DNA of 64,000 nt from Stentor roeselii (Eukaryota > Ciliophora > Heterotrichea > Heterotrichida > Stentoridae). The stretch covers positions 62,001 through 126,000 of the forward strand of contig RSEH01000084.1 of NCBI GenBank assembly GCA_006503475.1. The letters are read 5' to 3'. This document shows positions 24,558 to 33,765 of this stretch, piece by piece (the stretch's first letter is position 1; each line of letters begins with the position of its first letter). The translations under genes and the position numbers were made by a program. The notes below the pieces were generated by a model. That model saw only the letters and a program-made list of their open reading frames with translations, made no database searches and was not told the origin of the DNA.

Positions 24558-26501
24558 ATGAGTAGGTTTTATCAGTTTTTCAAGTCGATCTCTTCTCCGA
24601 TATTCAAGCCAATAATTCTGGGGTCACTTTCTTTATCGTTATTCGATCAGAATTACCTTAAAAATTGTGGAATTATTGGGTACATCGGGAACAGAGACAT
24701 TGCAATAGAAGTGATTCTTCAAGGATTAGAGGAAATGCAGAATCGTGGATACGACTCAGCTGGTGCTGTAACATTTAAGGATGATAAACTAAGAATTACC
24801 AAATTTGCAAGTAGCGATAAAAGCACTTCTGATGCTTTATCTAGGTTAAAACAAGAGGCGCCGTTGGTTCATAAAGGAAGTGGATTAGGACTTGGCCATA
24901 CACGTTGGGCGACCCACGGCGGCAAGACCGACCTAAACGCGCATCCTCACACAGATCTAAAATCCCGTGTAGCAATAATCCACAACGGCACAATAACAAA
25001 CACCCACGAGATTCTTCAAATTCTTCAAAACAAGCGAATATCTCCAAAGACCCAAACAGACAGTGAATTAATAGCCTTAATGATCGGAATGTACCTCGAC
25101 GAAGGCCACAGTTTAAAACTCGCGACTCGCCTGGCGTTAGAAAAAATGAACGGAACTTGGGGCCTGGCAGTGATCAGCAAAGACCACCCGGACCAAATCG
25201 TCGTGGCTCGAAGAGGAAGTCCCATGTTAATCGGCCTGGGCAATCAGGAAATGTTTATCGGAAGTGAACCGACAGCTTTTGTGAAGTATACAAACAAGTA
25301 TATCTCTTTGGAAGATAATCAAATATTCAAAATCGACCCAAAGAAGGAAAAAATAGAAGCTTCTAAGGTTAGGACTATTACTGAAATTAGCACGGCTAAT
25401 CTGGGGAATTATTCGCATTGGACTTTAAAGGAAATTGAAGAACAACCTGAGTCTATCTCAAGGGCACTTAATTTTGGAGCAAGGCTGAAAAATGATAGTG
25501 CACGACTTGGAGGACTTGAGGAGATTAGGGATAAATTACTGGATGTGGAAAATATTGTGTTGATGGGATGTGGGACTTCTTTGCATGCTTGTCTTTTTGG
25601 AGAGTTTTTGATGAAGAAACTTAGGGTTATGAATACTGTTCAGTCGATTGACGGGTCCGAAATGAACGAGATGAGTCTTCCAAAGTCCAAACCCGGTGTA
25701 ATAGCAATAAGCCAATCAGGTGAAACGCGAGACATAGTGACTCCAATGCAGAAAATAGTAGAAAAAGGAGTAACAGGAATTTCCATAGTAAACGTTGTAA
25801 GCAGTCAACTTGCCCGTCTAACAGGTCACGGAGTTTACATGAATTCAGGCCGAGAAGTAGCAGTGGCATCAACAAAGAGTTTTATGAACTCCTGCGTGAT
25901 TCTCGCTGAAATTTCACTTTGGTACTCATCCTACCTCCATCCAGAAGACTCAGAAACCCGTAAAAAAATAATCTCTTCTCTTATTCGACTTCCAATGCAA
26001 GTCGGTTCAGTCATCGCTCAGAACAAGTCAAAAGTTCAGAAACTTGCCCAGGATTTAAAAAATGAGGAAAATTTGTATATCATTGGAAGAGGCTTTGCTG
26101 AATGCGTCGCTAAAGAATCAGCTTTGAAGATAAAAGAACTGTCGCAGCTTCATACAGAAGGGTACTTTGGAGGAGATTTAAAAACTGGACCTGTTGGAAT
26201 TATTAAAAGAGGAGTCCCTGTCGTTGTTTTTTTGTTGAATGATGAGGAAAAGGATAGGGTTAATGTTATTTTGAAGATGCTTGATGAAAGAGAAGCAAAT
26301 ATTATTGTTGTTACTACTGATGAGGCACTTTTGAGGAAGGATGTTAGGGTTAAGAATGTGCTGAAAATTGAGGAAAATGGAGAGTTTAGCAATTTACTTG
26401 CACTTATTCCTATGCAACTCTTGGCTTATTATTTGAGCATTGCAAGAGGACTTGATCCTGATCATCCGAGGAACCTTGCTAAGGTTGTTACTGTGGAATA
26501 G
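24558..26501 (+). CDS. GFPT: Glutamine--fructose-6-phosphate aminotransferase (isomerizing)
   Basis: 647 aa. It makes glucosamine-6-phosphate from fructose-6-phosphate and glutamine, the entry step to UDP-GlcNAc. The glutaminase domain has CGIIGYIG, MQNRGYDSAG, HTRWATHGG and HNGTITN. Two sugar-isomerase (SIS) domains follow (VLMGCGTSLHACLFGEF; ISQSGETRDIV; EVAVASTKSFM; GRGFAECVAKESALKIKE), and the end is the usual DPDHPRNLAKVVTVE. Oddity: the nucleophilic Cys is residue 37, not residue 2. It must normally be N-terminal, so the 36-residue leader, which looks like an organelle-targeting or hydrophobic peptide, would need exact removal. No alternative ATG lies just before the Cys. Composition alternates strongly along the gene. 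Confidence 0.93.
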   Translation: MSRFYQFFKSISSPIFKPIILGSLSLSLFDQNYLKNCGIIGYIGNRDIAIEVILQGLEEMQNRGYDSAGAVTFKDDKLRITKFASSDKSTSDALSRLKQEAPLVHKGSGLGLGHTRWATHGGKTDLNAHPHTDLKSRVAIIHNGTITNTHEILQILQNKRISPKTQTDSELIALMIGMYLDEGHSLKLATRLALEKMNGTWGLAVISKDHPDQIVVARRGSPMLIGLGNQEMFIGSEPTAFVKYTNKYISLEDNQIFKIDPKKEKIEASKVRTITEISTANLGNYSHWTLKEIEEQPESISRALNFGARLKNDSARLGGLEEIRDKLLDVENIVLMGCGTSLHACLFGEFLMKKLRVMNTVQSIDGSEMNEMSLPKSKPGVIAISQSGETRDIVTPMQKIVEKGVTGISIVNVVSSQLARLTGHGVYMNSGREVAVASTKSFMNSCVILAEISLWYSSYLHPEDSETRKKIISSLIRLPMQVGSVIAQNKSKVQKLAQDLKNEENLYIIGRGFAECVAKESALKIKELSQLHTEGYFGGDLKTGPVGIIKRGVPVVVFLLNDEEKDRVNVILKMLDEREANIIVVTTDEALLRKDVRVKNVLKIEENGEFSNLLALIPMQLLAYYLSIARGLDPDHPRNLAKVVTVE

Positions 26502-27287
26502 AATAGTTTAGATATTATTGTTTGCAGTTTATGAATAAATGGAAATCTTCGAATGGTAGAGATTTTTTTGATGATTAGAGAATTTTTGAATTTTAAAATT
26601 GATTTTATGGGTTTTGAAGTCAATTTAAGGCTGTTCTTTGATTTATGTAAATCATTTTTTGAATTATTTACTTTAATCTTCTTTTCAATGATGCAGTTAC
26701 TGAGAGATAATATTCAGTTATAGAAAAAAAATAGACTTCAATAAAAGTTCATCATTTTTGGATTATTAACGAAATAAAAATTGTATTCACTTGATTTATA
26801 AGTATAATTTTTTCAAAATTTTTAAAGTCTTTACCTTTCAGCAAGTTCACCTAATTACCAAGATTTAAATCAGGTCTCTAATATTCTTTGAACAAATAAT
26901 AACAATTTTCTAACATAAAATTCTGTAAACTTTATTAGATGCTAAAAAGTTGATGTCTTTTTTCTTTTGATAAGATTATATTACGAGGCAAACCTTGAAT
27001 TTGTTATTGAGGACTTATAGTGTCGATTAATCTGCGTTTATATACAGATTGAAAATGAATTTTATACTTTTTATAAATCCAAGGGCTAGGAGAATAATTA
27101 AAAATATGATAGGATCTTGTTTGATTAGGAATTTTGAAATAAAAACTTTATATTATATATCAACCAGCATCCATTAGTTGTAAGGTAGTTTGAAACACTT
27201 TTATTAGATTAAAGAAATGAACTGAATAACATAATCATCATAAAAAATTTTCCACCTAAATAGTTTCATATTTTACAAGTAATCAAA
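26502..27287. other. Intergenic, nothing recognised
   Basis: About 785 bp of AT-rich DNA between the aminotransferase and the first channel gene. There is no long open frame, tRNA or tandem repeat. It should contain the channel gene promoter. Confidence 0.5.
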
Positions 27288-29198
27288 ATGTTTTCGAACA
27301 ATTCCTCTAACAAGTCAGACTTGAACATGACCACGATAAACAATGATAGTTTTTCAGAAACTCAAAAGCCCTTCAAGTACCTCGAACACTGGAAAAGAGT
27401 AAGAAAAGCAATTAAGTTCAACCTGATGATATCTCGATTCAATAACTTAAACAAATCGCATCGATCCAATAAAAATGAAAGCCCATTCACAGTGAATGAA
27501 GTAACACTGCAAGGTCATTTAGCCCTTTTCCAAGATAAGCCAGAGATAATTACCAATTCATTCGTTTTCATTCCACATGGACGGTACTATTTACTCTGGA
27601 CTTTTATCATCATCTTGAGTTTATTCTATTTGTCAGGATTCGGGATTTTTCATGCAGCTTTCATCGGAGATTCAGTCGATTCTGATGTATTAAAAATAGA
27701 AGCTTTTATCGATATTATTTTCATCTTTGATATATTAATTCACTTGAATTTGGCGATTTACGACTCGAAAAATAACCTGGTGTTTGATAGAAAGACTATT
27801 GTTTATAATTACTTCAAAGGTAGACTTTTTATTGACTTTCTTGCAGCAATTCCGACTGGATTCTTTATTAGTAAGGAAGAGCCATCGATTATTGTTCTTA
27901 GATATTTCTTTAAGATGCTGAAATGGATTGGAATTCAAAGAAAATTGGGGAATTACACAATTGTTAAATCGATTGATGCTTTTTTTATCTCTCATCGAAA
28001 TTTAATGGAGTCTTTATCGTTAGTCTTGGTTATATGCAGTATAATTCATGTATTCGCATGCCTTTTTTTTCTCACTGCCCGCTACGAAAACTTTTCATAT
28101 GAAACTTGGGTGGTTAAGTCTGGAATTGAAGACTTTTTATTATCGGAAAAGTATTTGACAAGTGCTTATTTTATTGTCACTACATTATGCACTTTAGGAT
28201 ATGGTGATATCCGTCCTCACACAAAATTTGAACAAGTTTTGACACTATTCTGGTCATTCCTAGGATTATTTCTTGTCTCCTTTTCCGTCAGTTATTTTAC
28301 AGTTATAATAGATAGGCTCTTGAAAAGAGACACAATGGTAAATCAGACACTCTTAATGCTTGAAGACTTTAATAAATCAATCAGTATGCATAAAAGTTTA
28401 TTCCAATCAATAAAAAATTTTATCAGTAATAAGAAAATTGTGAATCATAAAATAAACATTTCAAAAGTACTTGAGTCATTAGATATCAACTTGAAATATG
28501 AAATCGCTTTGAACATCTATAATCAAGCTATTCAAAAAATCACTTTTTTCAATAAAAAATCTTCAGAATTTTTAAGTCAAGTCACATTTTTGCTTGAATT
28601 TTTTAAGTGTGAGGAAAATGAATACATTTGGAGGAAAAACTCTTCAACTGATGGCTTATTTTTCTTGATTTCAGGGAAAGTTAAGTTTATGCATAACGGA
28701 ATGCTTTTTTTCTTTTATTATGATGGAGGGTTTTTTGGAGATATGGAAATATTTTTGAAGTGTGAAAGGAAATTTGATGTAATGGTCTGTGAACCTTGTC
28801 AATGTTTTAAGATGAATTTGAAAACTTTAAAGTTAGTGAAGAAGAAGTTTCCGAAATATTATGATGAATTGAAGAATACAGTTGAGATCAGGAAAAATAA
28901 TTTGTTTGCTTCACTAGCTCAGATGATTGCAGTTCTTCAATATAATAAAGGAGAAATTTTGAATATTTCAAAGAGCTACATTGAAAATTTGATGGAACAA
29001 TATTTAACTGATATGCTTTCAATCACAGATTCTGAAAATATATCAAGATTTGTTGAAAATTCTTTACTAGATTTAAAAAAATTCCATCATCATAAAAATC
29101 GAATCAAAAGTTTGCTAAAATCAGAAAATATATTTCAGTCTGAGCTAAAATCCAGCGAAACATTTAGAGAAAGTAATATAAGAATTGAAGATTTTTAA
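27288..29198 (+). CDS. Cyclic-nucleotide-domain K+ channel (EAG/CNG/HCN type), copy 1
   Basis: 636 aa. Hydrophobic segments start with S1 at ~103-128 (YYLLWTFIIILSLFYLSGFGI). S2-S5 follow, then a pore loop with filter TLGYGD at 302-307, close to the canonical TVGYGD of K+ channels, and S6 (LFWSFLGLFLVSFSVSYFTVII). S4 (LRYFFKMLKWIGIQRKL) has few regularly spaced arginines, so voltage sensing may be weak. The C-terminus holds a CNB-like domain at ~435-545 with cassette GGFFGDMEIFLKCERKF. It is a tandem paralogue of the gene at 31800, and their C-terminal thirds are nearly identical in DNA. It is likely in the plasma or ciliary membrane. Confidence 0.9.
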   Translation: MFSNNSSNKSDLNMTTINNDSFSETQKPFKYLEHWKRVRKAIKFNLMISRFNNLNKSHRSNKNESPFTVNEVTLQGHLALFQDKPEIITNSFVFIPHGRYYLLWTFIIILSLFYLSGFGIFHAAFIGDSVDSDVLKIEAFIDIIFIFDILIHLNLAIYDSKNNLVFDRKTIVYNYFKGRLFIDFLAAIPTGFFISKEEPSIIVLRYFFKMLKWIGIQRKLGNYTIVKSIDAFFISHRNLMESLSLVLVICSIIHVFACLFFLTARYENFSYETWVVKSGIEDFLLSEKYLTSAYFIVTTLCTLGYGDIRPHTKFEQVLTLFWSFLGLFLVSFSVSYFTVIIDRLLKRDTMVNQTLLMLEDFNKSISMHKSLFQSIKNFISNKKIVNHKINISKVLESLDINLKYEIALNIYNQAIQKITFFNKKSSEFLSQVTFLLEFFKCEENEYIWRKNSSTDGLFFLISGKVKFMHNGMLFFFYYDGGFFGDMEIFLKCERKFDVMVCEPCQCFKMNLKTLKLVKKKFPKYYDELKNTVEIRKNNLFASLAQMIAVLQYNKGEILNISKSYIENLMEQYLTDMLSITDSENISRFVENSLLDLKKFHHHKNRIKSLLKSENIFQSELKSSETFRESNIRIEDF

Positions 29199-29668
29199 TC
29201 TAGTTGTCTTATAATGTTTTAGAAATAATTTAATTTTAGTTAATTGAGTCTTTAACAAGTAAAAAATGCTTTCATCGTGAAACCTATAACCTTAATTATT
29301 TTCATCTATCATCATTTAATAAACTTAAACATTTTAATTTTTTTAGGCTTTAAAAAGAAAATCTTGCTTCAATAAGTAATATAAATTATATGCTTGTAAT
29401 TAAATGCTTCTAAACTCCGAATAGCTATTTAATCTCTTATAAAGTATGAATATTGTTTATAATTTCTAAATACTTTGAACAGGATGCTCCAAATACTTAA
29501 ATAAACACTGAAAAATATATCCAAGTTCACCTAATAAATATTAAAACTCAATCATTAAATCTTCATCATAAAACAATTCTCATCTCTCTCAAGCTAATCA
29601 TACTAATAAATTTCAATCTACTATTAAACTCTAAAAATACCTTCTAAATAAACCCACATCCTATAAAT
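29199..29668. other. Intergenic, strongly G-poor
   Basis: About 470 bp with no gene. Its right part (~29490-29668) is very low in G and rich in A and C on the plus strand; in one 60-base stretch from 29521 I count 1 G and 13 C. This continues into the first part of the next gene. Confidence 0.55.
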
Positions 29669-31396
29669 ATGTCAGAACTAGTTGAAATCCCAGCGATCTT
29701 CGAGGAAGTCAAAGCGATTCCACAAAATCCAAACCCAAATCTCTATTTTCCATTCGTAGACACCACCTTATCCAACTATGACCTAAACCATATCTGGACA
29801 CTGAAAGACTTAATCGACCTGGAAGTATCAAATCACAAAGAAGACGAGCGATTCAGTCCAGAAGGTTTCGAAAAGATTCTAACCGAGAAATACGACTGCC
29901 CCGACGAGTTCTTAACCGAGATGTACAAAACAATCACATCTCAAGAAACCCGACTAAAAGGCAGTCTGAAGTTCAGACGAATAGTTAAATATATCATGGT
30001 CTCGAAAATGATTGATAGTCAAGTCTGCAACCCGGAACTGTATCCACTGACCATCGAAGTTGCGAAGCTTCTGAATAAAATCAAAGAGTTTAGAATCCAC
30101 AGCTTTGCTATTTTAATCACCTCGCGTTTACTCACTTACCTCAAAACTGATAATTTGGATTTTCAGCTAGTCGCTGATAGTTATTGTTTCGGGAAAAAAT
30201 TGTATAATGTTGTGGAAAATAGATATATTATGAAACTTGAAATGGACTTCCTTTTGGCTGCTGTTAAAAATATTATATATGCGAAAATGGTTAATCCGTC
30301 AGAAGAGGCAGCCAGAGATGTCATCAGGTGCTTTAAAATTGCGGAAACTCGTATGAGAGGACTTGAAGTTTTGAAAGGAAGTTTTAAGATGAATATTGAA
30401 TCTTGGATTCGACTTGGCAAATTGCCTTCAGACTTTAAATATGATGAACTTGAAGAAGTTAATGAGATGATTCCATTTACTGAATTGCCTGAAGATCAAG
30501 AAATATGTTATTCTGGTTTTCAGATGTTTCAAACGGGTGAATTACTTCCTGTTAATAAGATCAATGTTATTTATATGACGGATCAGCATTTCGTAAGTGT
30601 CGCTATCTGGAAAGCACAAATTATTGGAACTCAAGAATTTATCGCATTAAAAGAATGTATTTCTCCTAATATTGAAGCATTAGAAGGATATATAGAAGAA
30701 GTGAAAATATTAGAAAAACTTTCAGGGGCCTCAAAAAACTTCTTGAAATTTTACGCTGCAAAGATAGAAAAAACAGAAGAAGGAGAAAACCATAAGTTCG
30801 TTCTGACAATCCAAATGGAATTCGTAGAAAATACTTTAAAAAACGATAAAAGATTAAGAGATGTAAAAAACAAACCCTACAATGACATCGAAATTTTATC
30901 AATTTATAAACAACTAATCCTTGCCTTCAACCTAATGAGAGAGTTGCAGATTCTTCACTGTGACATAAAACCGAGCAATATAATGATAACTCAAAATTTT
31001 ATCATAAAAATCATTGACTTCAATGCTGCAAAAACTGGTTTTGATGAAAGAACTCAGCAAGTTGGCGCTGTGGGGACTAAAGATTTCATGAGTCCTGAGG
31101 TTAGACTAGGTTTTGACTCACAGAACCCGGTTATGTTGAAAGAGGATAAAGCTGATGTTTTTAGTTTGGGACTTACTATCTTAAGTCTTGTTACTAATAA
31201 ACCACTCGTTGATTTAAACCTTGAAAAAAACCAGATGAATTTAATGGAAATTGTCATGTCGATTAAGTATGAATGGCTTAAACCTATATTGGAGGGAATG
31301 CTCAAGTTTAATTATTATGAAAGGTCTGGACTTAAGGATCTGATCGTTAAGTTCCCAGATGAAACAACTGTTACTGAGAGTAGAATTATTTATTAG
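29669..31396 (+). CDS. Divergent protein kinase with N-terminal helical domain
   Basis: 575 aa. Residues 1-~290 are an unrecognised helical domain. A kinase fold occupies ~305-570: Lys328 (IALKEC), catalytic loop HCDIKPSNIM (Asp432), DFN in place of DFG (450-452), and SPE. The Gly-rich loop is not recognisable (YMTDQHFVSVAIWK). HCD for HRD and DFN for DFG are tolerated in some kinases, so activity is possible but unsure. It resembles the pseudokinase at 57449-59020 in layout and C-terminal sequence (a W-L...I-L..ML motif), which suggests one ciliate family. It lies between the two tandem channel genes. Confidence 0.78.
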   Translation: MSELVEIPAIFEEVKAIPQNPNPNLYFPFVDTTLSNYDLNHIWTLKDLIDLEVSNHKEDERFSPEGFEKILTEKYDCPDEFLTEMYKTITSQETRLKGSLKFRRIVKYIMVSKMIDSQVCNPELYPLTIEVAKLLNKIKEFRIHSFAILITSRLLTYLKTDNLDFQLVADSYCFGKKLYNVVENRYIMKLEMDFLLAAVKNIIYAKMVNPSEEAARDVIRCFKIAETRMRGLEVLKGSFKMNIESWIRLGKLPSDFKYDELEEVNEMIPFTELPEDQEICYSGFQMFQTGELLPVNKINVIYMTDQHFVSVAIWKAQIIGTQEFIALKECISPNIEALEGYIEEVKILEKLSGASKNFLKFYAAKIEKTEEGENHKFVLTIQMEFVENTLKNDKRLRDVKNKPYNDIEILSIYKQLILAFNLMRELQILHCDIKPSNIMITQNFIIKIIDFNAAKTGFDERTQQVGAVGTKDFMSPEVRLGFDSQNPVMLKEDKADVFSLGLTILSLVTNKPLVDLNLEKNQMNLMEIVMSIKYEWLKPILEGMLKFNYYERSGLKDLIVKFPDETTVTESRIIY

Positions 31397-31799
31397 TTAG
31401 TTTAGGTAAGTTTCTAAATGTTTGGGAATATATCGGATTCAGAAATTTTTTTATTTTATATTGAATCGGGAATCTTTACTTATAACAAAGGTTAGGCTTG
31501 ACGATTAAGAAACATATTAAATAATAGTTTATGTTTCAAGTATTCAAAAAGAAAGAGTATTTCTCATAAATTCTCGAGTGCATTTAGTGGTAAATAATTA
31601 AACACTCAACAAATATCAATGATATAATGATAATACCATTTAGAATAATAAATATATATTTATCTCTTATAGCTATACAAAGGCATCATTTAAAAAATGC
31701 CTTGCATAAGCTTCTGTATATTATTGGAAAAGAAAATTAATTCATTCATATTCATCATTATTATTTAAATAAACATAGTCTTTAGTTATTATAATCATC
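31397..31799. other. Intergenic, nothing recognised
   Basis: About 400 bp of AT-rich DNA between the kinase and the second channel gene. No open frame or RNA gene seen. Confidence 0.5.
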
Positions 31800-33704
31800 A
31801 TGTCCTCAAAAAAAAAATATCTCTACAACCCAGAATCAAACATGACCCTACTGCAATACGAGAGTACTTTAGAAACTCCAAAAGCCTTTAAATACCTTGA
31901 ATACTGGAAAAGAGCAAGAAGAGTAATAAAGTTCAATTCGATGTTAACCCGATTCAATAACTACGCAAGAAGCAACCCATATATAGTAAACCCAGAAGTA
32001 CTTCAAGGATATCTAAGCCTACTTCAAGAAAAACCAAAGGTAATGACCAAGACCTTCGTATTCATGCCGCATGGACCATATTACATGCTCTGGACTTTGA
32101 TCATAATCTTGAGCTTAATTTATTTATCCTCCTACGGCATTTTTCATACTGCTTTCATTGGAGATTCAGTCAATCCTGAAGTAATAAAAATCGAGGCATT
32201 CATAGATATTGTATTCATATTCGATATATTTATTCATTTAAATGTAGCCGTCTACGACTCCAAAAATAATCTGGTGACTGACAGGAGGACCATTTTTTTA
32301 TATTACCTAAAAAGTCGACTTTTGATTGATTTACTAGCAGGAATTCCAACTGGCTTCTTTGAAGATGATGAACTATCATCGATCTTTCTCCTCAGGCACT
32401 TCTTCAAGATGCTTAAATGGATCGGCATCACGAAAAAATTGGCGAATTTTACATTCCTCAAATCAATTGATTCGTTTCTGATCACTCACCGAAATCTTAT
32501 CGAATCGGTGCTTTTATGGTTGGCTATCTGCAGTATAGTCCATATATTTGCATGTCTTTTTTACCTTGCGGCTAGATATGAAAACTTTTCATATGAAACC
32601 TGGGTAGTTAAATCTGGAATTCAAGATTTTTCTATGTTACAAAAATACACAACTAGTTTGTATTTTCTTATAACAACACTATCCACGATAGGATATGGCG
32701 AAATCCGGCCATATACAATAATTGAACAATGTTTAACTATATTCTGGTCATTCATCGGGCTTATATTAGTTTCGATATCTGTTAGTTACTTCACTATTTT
32801 GATTGAAAGAATATTTAAAGGTGATTTAATAATCACAGAGAGAATCTGTGCATTTGAAGACTTTAGTAAAGTTATAGGCTTGCCTGCTTCTTCAATAAAA
32901 TCGACTAAAAAGTTCATTCGAGATCAGAAAATCGTGATTCATAAATTCGAAATTTCAAAAGTACTGGATTCCTTAGATATCAACTTGAAATATGAAATCG
33001 CTTTGAACATCTATAATCAAGCTATTCAAAAGATTGCTTTTTTCAATAAAAAATCTTCAGAATTTTTAAGTCAAGTCACATTTTTGCTTGAATTTTTTCA
33101 GTGTGAAGAAAATGAATACATTTGGAGGAAAAACTCTTCAACTGATGGATTATTTTTCTTGATTTCAGGGAAAGTTAAGTTTATGCATAACGAAATGCTT
33201 TTTTCCTTTTATTATGATGGAGGATTTTTTGGAGATTTGGAGATATTTTTGAAATGTGAAAGGAAATTTGATGTAATGGTCTGTGAAACTTGTCAATGTT
33301 TTAAGATGAATTTGAAAACTTTAAAGTTAGTGAAGGAGAAGTTTCCGAAATATTATGGTGAATTGAAGAATTTAAGTAAGATTAGGAAAAATAATTTGCT
33401 CACTTCACTTGCCCAGATGGTTGTAGTATTACAATATCAAAGAGGAGAAATTTTTAATATTTCGAAGAGTTATATTGAAACAGTCAAGGATCAGTGCTTT
33501 ATTGATTTATTTTCGATGAACTATTCAGCAAATAAATCTAGCATTATAAAAAACGCTTTTTATGATTTAAAAAACATAAGCCATCATAAAAATCGAATAA
33601 AAAATTTATTGAAATCATTAAATATCCATCAAAATGACTTCAAAATCAGAGACAATAAACAAAATTCCTCAAATCTTGAAAATTTTAATCTAACCTACCT
33701 CTAA
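31800..33704 (+). CDS. Cyclic-nucleotide-domain K+ channel, copy 2 (GYGE filter)
   Basis: 634 aa, a paralogue of the gene at 27288 and collinear with it over the full length: S1 (YYMLWTLIIILSLIYLS), S2-S6, C-linker and CNB-like domain with cassette GGFFGDLEIFLKCERKF. The selectivity filter is TIGYGE (296-301), with Glu in place of the usual Asp after GYG, which may alter conductance. The transmembrane half has diverged clearly from copy 1, but from ~32955 to ~33395 the DNA is almost identical to 28461-28905, including silent sites. This suggests gene conversion or selective homogenisation. The stop is in-frame TAA at 33704; the next gene converges from the right. Confidence 0.9.
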   Translation: MSSKKKYLYNPESNMTLLQYESTLETPKAFKYLEYWKRARRVIKFNSMLTRFNNYARSNPYIVNPEVLQGYLSLLQEKPKVMTKTFVFMPHGPYYMLWTLIIILSLIYLSSYGIFHTAFIGDSVNPEVIKIEAFIDIVFIFDIFIHLNVAVYDSKNNLVTDRRTIFLYYLKSRLLIDLLAGIPTGFFEDDELSSIFLLRHFFKMLKWIGITKKLANFTFLKSIDSFLITHRNLIESVLLWLAICSIVHIFACLFYLAARYENFSYETWVVKSGIQDFSMLQKYTTSLYFLITTLSTIGYGEIRPYTIIEQCLTIFWSFIGLILVSISVSYFTILIERIFKGDLIITERICAFEDFSKVIGLPASSIKSTKKFIRDQKIVIHKFEISKVLDSLDINLKYEIALNIYNQAIQKIAFFNKKSSEFLSQVTFLLEFFQCEENEYIWRKNSSTDGLFFLISGKVKFMHNEMLFSFYYDGGFFGDLEIFLKCERKFDVMVCETCQCFKMNLKTLKLVKEKFPKYYGELKNLSKIRKNNLLTSLAQMVVVLQYQRGEIFNISKSYIETVKDQCFIDLFSMNYSANKSSIIKNAFYDLKNISHHKNRIKNLLKSLNIHQNDFKIRDNKQNSSNLENFNLTYL

Positions 33705-33765
33705 GTTGATAATTTGTTTCTAGTTAATTACACTCAATAATCTCAAAACCATTTGAATCAAAATC

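Noticed and set aside
27288-33704. Channel-kinase-channel block as a segmental duplication that includes the kinase
   Set aside because: Only the channel genes are paralogous; the kinase has a single copy here and the intergenic DNA does not match.
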